Part shown: one piece after another, positions 1-8,800 of the stretch
Layout of the letters: each line of letters begins with the position of its first letter
Numbering within the stretch: the stretch's first letter is position 1
From: a bacterium
GTDB taxonomy: Bacteria > ARS69
Assembly (NCBI GenBank): GCA_025774865.1
Contig: JALGZO010000074.1
Span: 1-24,780 of the forward strand
Length of the DNA: 24,780 nt
Reading direction: 5' to 3'
Made by a program: the position numbers and the translations under genes
Notes under the pieces: model-generated
What the model saw: the letters and a program-made list of their open reading frames with translations, nothing else
Told to the model about the DNA's origin: nothing
Databases searched by the model: none

Positions 1-484
1 CCGTGGACCCTCGATCCCGCGAACCCGGGCCACGACGCCGTGAGGACCGAAGAAGATCACGTGAACCCGTTGGATCAGGTGTACGTCGGCGGCGTCTCGC
101 CCGGCACCTGGACGATCGAGGTTCGCGGCAACACCGTGCCTCTGGGGCCGCAGCCCTACTCCCTCGTCTTCGGTCACGACGGCTCGGTACCCACCGGCGC
201 TCCCGAGGTCGATGGATCTCACGCGCTGCGGACATCCACCCTTCGACCTTCGCACCCGAATCCGTTCTCCCCCTGGACGACGATCTCGTACTCGCTCCGC
301 GCCGCGGCCCGCGTGGAGCTTCGGGTGCTCGACGTTGCCCGGTCTCGGCCAGATGGCGGGAGAGTACACGTACACGTGGCGAGGTCGTGACGATGTCGGC
401 CGGGACGTCGCCAGCGGCGTCTATCTGGTCGAGCTCAGGGCGGGAAGCGAACGCTCGACGACGAAGGTCGTGCTGATCCGCTAA
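1..484 (+). CDS. C-terminal fragment of a secreted protein (probable subtilase) with a frameshifted FlgD-like sorting domain
   Basis: The gene enters from the left edge, so its start is not visible. Frame 1 reads a beta-rich segment (about bases 1-170, with GTWTIEVRG and GPQPYSLVFG) that resembles the domain following the catalytic unit in bacterial S8 subtilases. A sorting domain follows (HPNPFSPWTTISYSL, then VELRVLDVA). After base 339 frame 1 stops making sense, and frame 2 continues the domain with QMAGEYTYTWRGRD, ASGVYLVELRAG and a terminal TKVVLIR before a TAA at 482. The usual G-R-x-V-x-x-L-x-x-G stretch between the two halves is missing, so a deletion of about 20 bases is likelier than a single-base error. 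It could be a real lesion or an assembly fault. The protease identity rests only on the C-terminal resemblance and is tentative; the sorting domain is clear. Confidence 0.65.
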
Positions 485-537
485 TCACCGGCCAGATTCC
501 CGAGGTCCCGCCGGGACGGTGGCGACCCAGAGCGCCC

Positions 538-568
538 ATCGGTCAATGTCCGAGTCCCGCCGACCGAT
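538..568. other. 7-bp inverted repeat just upstream of the barrel-protease gene
   Basis: ATCGGTC (538-544) is the exact reverse complement of GACCGAT (562-568), with a 17-base centre. It lies in the 92-base gap before the ATG at 577. There is no T-run, so it is not an obvious intrinsic terminator. It could be a 5' leader hairpin or an operator. Confidence 0.3.
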
Positions 569-576
569 CTCCAGGG

Positions 577-3453
577 ATGAGCCGCCTTCACTTCGTCATC
601 TTCTTGCCGATTCTTGCGCTTCTCGCGGCTTCGCCGGCTTCGGCGCAGAAGTTCGGGCGGAACAAGGTGCAGTACGACACCTTCGACTGGCGAGTCCTCG
701 TCACCGAACACCTCGAGATTCATTTCTATCCCGAAGAAGAGGTCGTCGCGCGTCGGGCCGCGGAGTACGGGGAGGCGGCCTGCGTCGCGCTCGACGAGGC
801 TCTCGGCTACTCGCTGTCGCGAAAGATCCCCGTCGTCGTGTACGGCTCGCACTATCATTTCCGCCAGAACAACGTGAGCCCTTCCCTCGTGGGGGAGAGC
901 ACGGGCGGCTTCACCGAGATCTTCCGCACGCGCGTCGTCCTGCCGTACTCGGGCTCGGAATCAGAGTTCCGCCACGTCGTTCATCACGAGCTCGTGCACG
1001 CGTACATGTTCGACATGCTCTACGGCGGTCCGGTCCGGTCGCTCTTCGTGCTGCAGTACGCGTTCGCGATCCCGCTCTGGTTCGCGGAAGGCATCGCCGA
1101 GTACTTCTCGAACCGCTGGGACTCGGAAGCGGAGATGATGATCCGCGACGCTTCCGTGTCGGGTGACCTGCCGCCGTTCCACATGATCCACGGTGGTTAC
1201 TTCGTCTACAAGGCCGGCTGGTCGGCGATCGGTTACCTGGTCGAGCGTTACGGCGAGGATGTGGTGAAGCGCATCCTGGCCGAGCTCCCCGAGACGCGCG
1301 ACGTCTACGCCGCGATCCGCACGGTGACGGGCGAGGACATCTCTACCATCGCCGACGATTGGCGGATGGACGTCCGTCGGGCGACCTGGCCCCTGGTCGC
1401 AGAGTTGCACGAGCCTGGGCGCTACGGCCGGCCTCTCACGGGGCCGGACCCGAGCGGGGCGCAGCTCAACGCCAATGGCACCTTGTCGCCATCGGGCGAC
1501 AAGGTCGTGTTCCTCTCCGATCGCAGCGGTACGCCCGACCTCTGGATCATGGACGTGACGGAAGGGCGTCCGCGCGCGCTCGTGCGAGGGGCCCGAGGTG
1601 GAGAGTTCGAATCGCTGCATCCTCTGAAGAGCTCGGCGGGATGGTCGCCCGACGGAAAGTATGTCGTGGTTGCTGCCCAAAAAGGAGCCCGGGACGCGCT
1701 CTATGTCCTCGACGTGGCCACCGGTGACGTCGCTTTCGAGCACGTTCCCGATCTCGATGCCGCCGAGCGACCCGATTGGTCACCGACCGGGGCGCGTATC
1801 GTCTTCACCGGGATGAAGAACGGTCAGGTCGACCTGTGGTCGGCGGACGTCGACGGCACGAACCTCGTCCGGTTGACCGACGACCGATATCAGGAACGCG
1901 GACCCCGCTGGAGCCCCGACGGTCGGCGCGTGGCATTCTCGTCCGATCGATCCGACTCGACGGGGCTGGACCTCTGGGTCGTGGACGTGGAGACTCGGTC
2001 AGTCGAGCCCCTCCGGACGGCGCCGGGCGATCAATGGGATCCGGTCTGGAGCGCGGACGCGCGGACGTTGCTTCACGTCTCGGACGAGCTCGGTACGCGG
2101 GACCTCGTGGCGACCTCGGTCGCCGACGGGGCGACCCGGAGGCTCACAGCGCTGCTCGGGGGCGCCGACTCTCCGAGCCTGGCTCGCGAGACGGGTCGCC
2201 TCGTGTTCACCTCGTTTCACGAGGGACGCTGGGATCTCGTCTGCGTGGACGACGCGGACACGTTGAGCTCGGCTGAGGCATCCGCGGTGGAGCTGCCGGA
2301 GATCCCGTGGTCGTCCGACGCCGATTCCGCCGTGACCGTCGCCCCCGCGACCGCGGACCCCGTCGAACCGCGCCTGGCCGGTTACCGCCCCAGATTCCGT
2401 CCCGAATGGGTGACAGGCGCGATCTTGTTCGACGGCTACGGCGCGAGCGGCTCCATCCAGACGATGGTCTCGGACGTGCTCGGTGATCACAGGATCTACC
2501 TCGCGGCCCGCGTCTTCCGTTCGTTCCAGGATTCCGACGCGCTCGTGTCCTACGCCTATCTGCGGCGGCGGCTCGACCTCGCGTTGAGTGTGTTCCACAT
2601 CAAGGATTTCCTCTACGAGCGGCGGACGGCGCTCGGCCAGCCGATCGGGGAAGAAGGCAACCGGGCGCATTTCTCGGAGCGCCAGTGGGGCCTCATGGGC
2701 ACGGTATCGTATCCGTTCCATACGTTCCGAAGGCTCTCCCTGGACCTCACCGCCGTGCAAATCGAGCGCACTCTCTACGACGGGACCGGCGTGTTCGGTC
2801 GATCCCGGGAGGAGATCGGGAGAACGCAGAGTCGCGTGCTCCTGCCCCGACTGAGCCACACGTTCGACAACACGCTCTGGGGCTGGACGGGACCGATCCA
2901 GGGGCGACGGTGGATCATGTCGTTTCAGCACTCGATTCCGATCGGGGGCGACGATCTCACGTACGGAACCGTCCTCGCCGATCTTCGCCGGTACTCCAGG
3001 TACCATAAGAGATACGTCGTCGCGTTCCGGGTGATGGGCGCGTCCTCCTTCGGACCCGACCCGCAGCGGTTCTTCCTCGGCGGGCCGAACACGGTTCGCG
3101 GCTTCCCATTCCAGCGACTCGATGGACGGAACGTCGCGCTCTTCTCGGGCGAGTTCCGCTACCCGTTCCTGGACTACGTGAAGTTCGGCTGGCCGCTCAG
3201 GTCCGCGTTCGGCGGCGTGCGCGGGAATCTCTTCCTCGACGTGGCCGCGGCCTTCGACGACCCGACCTACTTCCGTCTCTCCGGCGACAGCGGATTGGGC
3301 CCCGGAGGCCTGGACGATCTGAAGATCGGATTCGGCGTCGGGGCGCGCGTACGATTCGCGTTCCTGCCGCTTCGATTCGATGTCGGGTGGCCGACGGACC
3401 TGACCCGAGTCGGGTCGCCGCGCTGGTACTTCACGATCGGCCCCGAGTTCTGA
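577..3453 (+). CDS. Outer-membrane fusion: peptidase-MA-like metalloprotease, TolB-like propeller, Omp85-like barrel
   Basis: This 958-residue protein begins with a clear signal peptide (residues 1-23, cleavage at ASA/Q), which fixes the ATG at 577. Residues 30-290 resemble peptidase-MA-type gluzincins. They carry HELVH at 137-141 (zinc His137 and His141, catalytic Glu138) and WFAEGIAEY at 168-176, whose Glu171 suits the third ligand. Residues about 295-555 hold PD40/TolB-like propeller blades with repeated W-S-P-D-G and D-L-W-x-x-D-V motifs. Residues about 600-958 look like an Omp85/surface-antigen barrel, with GGPNTVRGF at 835-843 and a C-terminal Phe typical of BAM substrates. The likely location is the outer membrane with the protease and propeller in the periplasm, but the topology is inferred. 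Its substrate is unknown. The ribosome-binding site is weak (AGGG adjoining the ATG). Domain calls are firm; function is not. Confidence 0.85.
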   Translation: MSRLHFVIFLPILALLAASPASAQKFGRNKVQYDTFDWRVLVTEHLEIHFYPEEEVVARRAAEYGEAACVALDEALGYSLSRKIPVVVYGSHYHFRQNNVSPSLVGESTGGFTEIFRTRVVLPYSGSESEFRHVVHHELVHAYMFDMLYGGPVRSLFVLQYAFAIPLWFAEGIAEYFSNRWDSEAEMMIRDASVSGDLPPFHMIHGGYFVYKAGWSAIGYLVERYGEDVVKRILAELPETRDVYAAIRTVTGEDISTIADDWRMDVRRATWPLVAELHEPGRYGRPLTGPDPSGAQLNANGTLSPSGDKVVFLSDRSGTPDLWIMDVTEGRPRALVRGARGGEFESLHPLKSSAGWSPDGKYVVVAAQKGARDALYVLDVATGDVAFEHVPDLDAAERPDWSPTGARIVFTGMKNGQVDLWSADVDGTNLVRLTDDRYQERGPRWSPDGRRVAFSSDRSDSTGLDLWVVDVETRSVEPLRTAPGDQWDPVWSADARTLLHVSDELGTRDLVATSVADGATRRLTALLGGADSPSLARETGRLVFTSFHEGRWDLVCVDDADTLSSAEASAVELPEIPWSSDADSAVTVAPATADPVEPRLAGYRPRFRPEWVTGAILFDGYGASGSIQTMVSDVLGDHRIYLAARVFRSFQDSDALVSYAYLRRRLDLALSVFHIKDFLYERRTALGQPIGEEGNRAHFSERQWGLMGTVSYPFHTFRRLSLDLTAVQIERTLYDGTGVFGRSREEIGRTQSRVLLPRLSHTFDNTLWGWTGPIQGRRWIMSFQHSIPIGGDDLTYGTVLADLRRYSRYHKRYVVAFRVMGASSFGPDPQRFFLGGPNTVRGFPFQRLDGRNVALFSGEFRYPFLDYVKFGWPLRSAFGGVRGNLFLDVAAAFDDPTYFRLSGDSGLGPGGLDDLKIGFGVGARVRFAFLPLRFDVGWPTDLTRVGSPRWYFTIGPEF

Positions 3454-3504
3454 GCCCCGCCGTTCCCCCGCGGTTCCGATCCGGTAGCTTGTGATAGACT
3501 CCGC

Positions 3505-3527
3505 GCGCTCCGAGCCTCGCGGAGCGC
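3505..3527 (+). other. Hairpin in the leader of the helicase gene
   Basis: GCGCTCCG (3505-3512) pairs perfectly with CGGAGCGC (3520-3527) around a 7-base loop. It lies between the barrel-protease stop and the helicase TTG. No U-run follows, so it is either a Rho-type or read-through terminator of the upstream gene or a leader structure. Confidence 0.35.
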
Positions 3528-3557
3528 ACCGACGTCACACGGCCCACGGGAGGACGA

Positions 3558-5813
3558 TTGTCCGGACAACCCGGCTCCGCCGCCGCGGAGCAGATTCTCA
3601 CGGGCCTCAATCCGCCTCAGCGTGAAGCAGTAGAGCACGAGGGGGGGCCACTCCTCGTTCTCGCGGGCGCCGGCTCCGGCAAGACGCGCGTTCTCACCCG
3701 GCGAGTCGCCTTCCTCATCGCCGCCCGGGGCGTCTACCCCGGGTCGATCCTCGCCGTGACGTTCACGAACAAGGCGGCCGGGGAGATGAGGGAACGAATC
3801 GTCTCTCTCGTCGGCGAGGCGGGAAAGAGCGTGTGGACCGGCACGTTCCACTCGGTCGGCGCGCGCCTGCTCCGCATCGAGGCCGCGCGCGCCGGCATCT
3901 CGCGGGACTTCTCGATCTTCGACCGGGCGGATTCGGTCTCCGCGCTCAAGCGGGTGCTCGCCGCAATGGGGATCAGCCCCAAAGAGCACACGCCCGAGTC
4001 GCTGCTCTCGATCATCTCGCGGGCCAAGAACGGGATGAAGTCGCCCGAGACGTTGGCCGAGGAGGCGCAAGGCCCGTACGATCGTCTGGTCGCCCGCGTG
4101 TTCACGGAGTACCGTCAGGCGCTGCGCGAGCAAAACGCCCTCGACTTCGACGATCTCCTCGTTCTGCCCGTCCGGCTTCTCGACGACGAGGAGCTACGAG
4201 AGAAGTACTCGCGCATCTTCTCGCACGTGCTCGTCGACGAGTACCAGGACACGAATCGCTGCCAGTACGAGTTCCTTCACCAGGTGTCCCGCGACCATCG
4301 TCAGCTCTTCGTCGTGGGGGATGACGATCAGTCGATCTACCGGTGGAGGGGTGCCGATCTCTCGAACATCCTCGACTTCGAGCGAGACCATCCCGACGCA
4401 CAGGTCGTCCGGCTCGAGCAGAACTATCGATCCACGGGGATGATTCTCGGCGCGGCGAACAGCGTCATCCGCTGCAACGTCGGTCGGAAGGGGAAGGAGC
4501 TCTGGACGGACAACGCGGAGGGGGAGCGGATTCTCGTCCTCGACGCGTCGGACGAACAGGCCGAGGCGATGGCCGTTCTGAAGATGGTGAAGGCCGGTCT
4601 CGAGGAAGAGGGACGCACTCCGAAGGATTTCGTCGTGCTCTACCGGACCAACGCCCAGAGCCGCGTCCTCGAGAACACGTTTCAGCTCGGCCGCGTCGCC
4701 TATCAGGTCGTGGGTGGGCAGCGGTTCTACGAACGGCGGGAGGTGAAGGACGTTCTCGCGTACTTGAGGCTCCTCGTGAACCCGAACGACGATGTCGCGT
4801 TGCGACGGGTCTTGAACGTTCCGGCCCGAGGGATCGGGAAGAAGAGCCTGGAGGATCTGCAGACGGTCGCGTCGGCCGCGGGTTCATCGCTGCTGGATAC
4901 CATCCGGCGCGTCGCGGCCGGGGAAGGGGAACCGGTCCGACCCGCATTGCGGGCACGGCTCGGGGAATTCGTCGGTGTACTGGACCGGGCGGCGATCCAC
5001 CTCGCCACCACCCCCGTCGTCGAGATCACGGAAGCGATCCTGGAGGAGATCCGCTACCAGGGGCACCTCGAGAAGGAGGACGAGCGGACCGCGATTGCGC
5101 GTTGGGAAAACGTGTCGGAGCTCCTCACCGCCATGCAGGAATTCGGGGACCTTCCCGATCGCCCCGACGCCTCCGTGGCCGCGTTCCTGCAGGAGGTGTC
5201 ACTCGCCACCGACATCGACGACTTCGACGAGCAAGCCGGCGCCGTGACGCTCATGACGCTTCACAACGCCAAAGGGCTCGAGTTCCCCTGCACGTTCATC
5301 ACGGGGCTCGAGGAGGGTTTGTTCCCGCACGCGAACTCCGCACACGACGAAGGGGGACTCGAGGAGGAACGCCGTCTCTTCTACGTGGGGATCACGCGCG
5401 CCCAGGAGAGAGCGGTTCTGCTGCACGCGGGAGCGCGCCGCCGCTACGGAGGGTTCCACCTCTGCCGCCCGTCCCGGTTCCTGGATGAAGTCGAGCCGGA
5501 GTTCGTCGAGCGGCGATCACTCGGCCTTCCCGACCACCGACGGGCCATGCGAACCGGGGCGCCCGCCGGTGGTAGCGGGTCGGGTCGTTCTCGCGTGGAA
5601 GGGTCCGCCGACTACTTTCCGAGCTACGAGGACGAGACGCAGGAGGTTGCGCGGCCCGAGCCCGGGATGCGCATCCGTCACCCGGGCTGGGGCGAGGGAG
5701 TGATCGAAGCGGTCGAGGGCCGGGGCGAGAACCTGAAGCTCACCATCCGCTTCCGCGGCGGGGTCATGAAGAAGGTGCTCGCGATCTACGCGAACCTCGA
5801 GCTGCTCGGCTGA
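3558..5813 (+). CDS. pcrA: ATP-dependent DNA helicase, UvrD/PcrA family (SF1A)
   Basis: This is a 3'-5' DNA translocase and helicase used in repair and in clearing nucleoprotein blocks. The 751-residue length is normal for PcrA. The SF1A motifs appear in order: LNPPQREAV (Q-motif-like), Walker A AGAGSGKT at 36-43, TFTNKAA (Ia), Walker B DEYQDTN at 227-233, GDDDQSIYRWRGA (III), LEQNYRST (IV), TLHNAKGLEF (V) and FYVGITRA (VI). The C-terminus (GMRIRHPGWGEGVIEAVEG, then KKVLAIYANLELL) is the small beta-domain typical of PcrA. The start is TTG, supported by GGGAGG (3548-3553) at good spacing. The gene converges on the giant secreted protein with only six bases between the stop codons. The family is certain; the choice between the pcrA and uvrD names is convention. 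Confidence 0.97.
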   Translation: MSGQPGSAAAEQILTGLNPPQREAVEHEGGPLLVLAGAGSGKTRVLTRRVAFLIAARGVYPGSILAVTFTNKAAGEMRERIVSLVGEAGKSVWTGTFHSVGARLLRIEAARAGISRDFSIFDRADSVSALKRVLAAMGISPKEHTPESLLSIISRAKNGMKSPETLAEEAQGPYDRLVARVFTEYRQALREQNALDFDDLLVLPVRLLDDEELREKYSRIFSHVLVDEYQDTNRCQYEFLHQVSRDHRQLFVVGDDDQSIYRWRGADLSNILDFERDHPDAQVVRLEQNYRSTGMILGAANSVIRCNVGRKGKELWTDNAEGERILVLDASDEQAEAMAVLKMVKAGLEEEGRTPKDFVVLYRTNAQSRVLENTFQLGRVAYQVVGGQRFYERREVKDVLAYLRLLVNPNDDVALRRVLNVPARGIGKKSLEDLQTVASAAGSSLLDTIRRVAAGEGEPVRPALRARLGEFVGVLDRAAIHLATTPVVEITEAILEEIRYQGHLEKEDERTAIARWENVSELLTAMQEFGDLPDRPDASVAAFLQEVSLATDIDDFDEQAGAVTLMTLHNAKGLEFPCTFITGLEEGLFPHANSAHDEGGLEEERRLFYVGITRAQERAVLLHAGARRRYGGFHLCRPSRFLDEVEPEFVERRSLGLPDHRRAMRTGAPAGGSGSGRSRVEGSADYFPSYEDETQEVARPEPGMRIRHPGWGEGVIEAVEGRGENLKLTIRFRGGVMKKVLAIYANLELLG

Positions 5814-5819
5814 GGTGGA

Positions 5820-8800
5820 CTACCGTCGCAGGATGAGCTTCCGGAGACGCGTCTCGGGACCCGCCTCGAGTCGCAGGAAGTACACCCCGGAGCCGACGCG
5901 GGTGCCGGACTCGTTGTCGCCGCGCCAGCGCACCAGTTGGACGCCGGCCGACCGTGGGCCGTTCACGAGGCGACGAACCACGCGCCCCGCGGCGTCGTAG
6001 ATGACGATCTCCACGCGAGTCGGTTCGGGCAAAACGTACTCGACCGTCGTCTCCGTGCGGAACGGGTTCGGGCGGCTCGGGGCCAGGTGGACCGCGCGGA
6101 CGTTCCCGCTCGGCTCCGGCGTCGGGGACGCGATGACGGCCGACCCCGGCCGCAGCTCGAGGGCGGCGACCGCATAATCCACGACCCCGCTGAACTCTCC
6201 GTCGACGACGAAGCTCGTCGGCGTGTCGAACTTCTGATCCATCGTCGCCAGCGACGCCGCAGTACCGGCACTCCCGTACTCGATCTCGACGTGCTCGGTC
6301 CATCCGGTCCCCGGAGTGTGACTCTTGTCACGCATGGCGGCGGCGGCGAAGACGACGGCCGCTTCCGTCGTCGTCGCCAGGTCCAGCGAGTATTGCGAGT
6401 CGTCACTGCCTCCGCTGCAGGAGCCGAACTCGCCTCTGGTGTTTCCCGAAACGGAGGCTCCGATCGGGTCGGTCTCGTGAACTCCCGAATAGCGGGACAC
6501 GACGATCACGGCGCTGTTGGGATCGCTGTCAAGAGTGGCCGAGACCGGTCCGTCGCCGGTGGGCGTGCCGTTGGCTCTCCAGACGTCGAGCCCCGTCTGT
6601 TCTCTCGCGCCGCACTGCGACAGGACGAGGGTCCAGGTGACTCCGAGGCCGCTGACATCCGTCGACGGGAGATATGGCTTCGAACCGACGACGGCGATGT
6701 AGAAATCACGGGTCGCGGCCGAGACATCACTGTCGGTCGTGACCGTGGACGAGCTGGAGGCGCCGCTCGCGGTCTCTTTCAGGACGATGTCTTCGGGCTC
6801 GTCGGAGCCCTCGCCCGTGAGGAGCACGTCGAGCTGTGGCTGGACGGGGTCGTTGCTCGTGACTCGGAACGTCGTCCCGGCGTTGCCGACTGCCGTGGGG
6901 CCGAAACTGATCGTGACGTCGTGAGTCTCGCCGGGCTCGAGCGAGAACGGCCCGCCGCCGGCTTCGATCGAGAACGAGGCGGTGTCCCCACCGGCGAGCT
7001 CGGTCGCGGTCACGGTGAGGGTCCCGGGCCCGTCGTTCCGGATCTCGAACGCCTGCAGGGCGGGCGCGCCGAGGGGCACGATTCCGTAGTCGTGGGAGAG
7101 CGGAGTGACGGCGATGGTCGGCGGGGGCATCGCGACTCCGGTGCCGCTGAGCGAAACGTCGAACGGGTTCTCGCTCGGGTCGTTGCTCGTCAGGCGGAGC
7201 GTGGCGTTCTTGGTCCCTTCACTCGTCGGCGCGAACGTCACGACGACGTCGTGCGTCTCCCCCGGAAGCAGCGTGAAAGGTGCGTCGCCTTCTTCGATCG
7301 AGAATTCCGCGGCATCGCTTCCGACGAGCGTCATCCCGTCGACGCTCAGCGCGGCGAGCCCCGCGTTGCCGACCAGAAGCGTACACGGTACGCCCACACC
7401 GAACTGCGGCACTTCGCCGAAGTCATGCGACCCGGGCACCAGGGCGATGGCGGGAACCGAGTCGGCGGCGGCCGGGAGAAGCTCGAGCGCCACGAGTGAC
7501 CAGTCCACATCCTGGTTGAAGGTGCCGTCCACGTCGACCGTGGTCGGGGTGCCGACCGCCCGGTCCTGAACCGCGATCCCGGCCGCGGTGCTGCCGTTAC
7601 CGTGGTAGAAGTCGAGCCGTTCCGTGTAGCCCGCGCCCGGAGTGTGCGTGCGACGGCGCAGCCCGACGGCGCTGTACACGACGGCCCCGTCGGTGGTGGT
7701 TCCGAGCTCGAACGAGTACGACGTCCCGTCCGATCCGCCGCTGCACGAGCCGTCCGGCCCCCGGGTGTTGCCGGAGACCACGGCCCCCGGACTCGACGGA
7801 TCGACCCCCGAGTAGCGGCATACGGCGATCACCCCGACCGCCGGCGCCGCCGTGAACGTCGCGGTGACGGTGCCCCCCGACGACGGGCCGGAAGCGCGGA
7901 ACACCGTCATCCCGGTCTGCTCGCGGGCGCCGCACTGCTCGCGAACGAGCGTCCAGGTCAATCCGAGCCCGACGACACTCTCCACGATCTCGAATCCCTT
8001 GCTCGAGACGGCGGCCAGGTAGAAATCGTCCGCGCCGGTCACCGACTCCGAGAGCGATCCCGAGACGACGGTGTCGTCGCCGCTGGAGCTGCCCGTCGTG
8101 CTCTCCTCGAACGCGATCTCATCCGGCGGCGGCGGAGTGATCCCGGTGCCGGAGAGACCGACGCCCAGCACTGTCTCGCCGGGAGCATTGCTCGCCAGAT
8201 CGAGCGTCGCGGTCTTGAGGCCCGGCGTGACGGGGATGAAGTCCACCGTGACGTTCCGCGTCTCGCCGGGGAGAAGCGTGAACGAGCCTCCACCGGTCAC
8301 GTGGAACTCGTCGGCGTACGGGCCCGCGAGCGACGTCGACGTCACCACGAGATCACCGCCCCCCGTGTTTCCGATCTCGAACGAGTGTGAGGCCGCCGCA
8401 CCAACGAGTACGGCTCCGAAGTTGTGGGCGGTGGGTGTGCTGGCAATGTCCGGCTGAGGGGCGTCGACGCCGTTGCCGGTGAGCGCGGCGTCGGCGGGAC
8501 TCTCGTCCGGATCGTCGCTCACGATGCGAAGCGTCGCGGCCTTGGGCCCGATGGACTGAGGCTGGAAGCTCACCTCGACCCACTGGGTGTCGCCCGGGGC
8601 CAGGGTGAAACCTCCGCTCGTGACGAGCTCGAAATCCGCCGCGTCCGGGCCCTCGAGGGTGACCGCGGAGACCTGAAGGTCGGCGAGTCCCTCGTTCGTG
8701 ATCTCGAACATCCCCGGCGACCCGGCCCTCAGCCCCGGGGGCGCTGCGATTGCCACGTCCCCGAAGTCGAAGCTCGCGGGTGTCATCACGATGTCCGGGG

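Noticed and set aside
5814-5819. Terminator between the helicase and the giant secreted protein gene
   Set aside because: Only six bases separate the stops, and no hairpin with a T-run is visible there.
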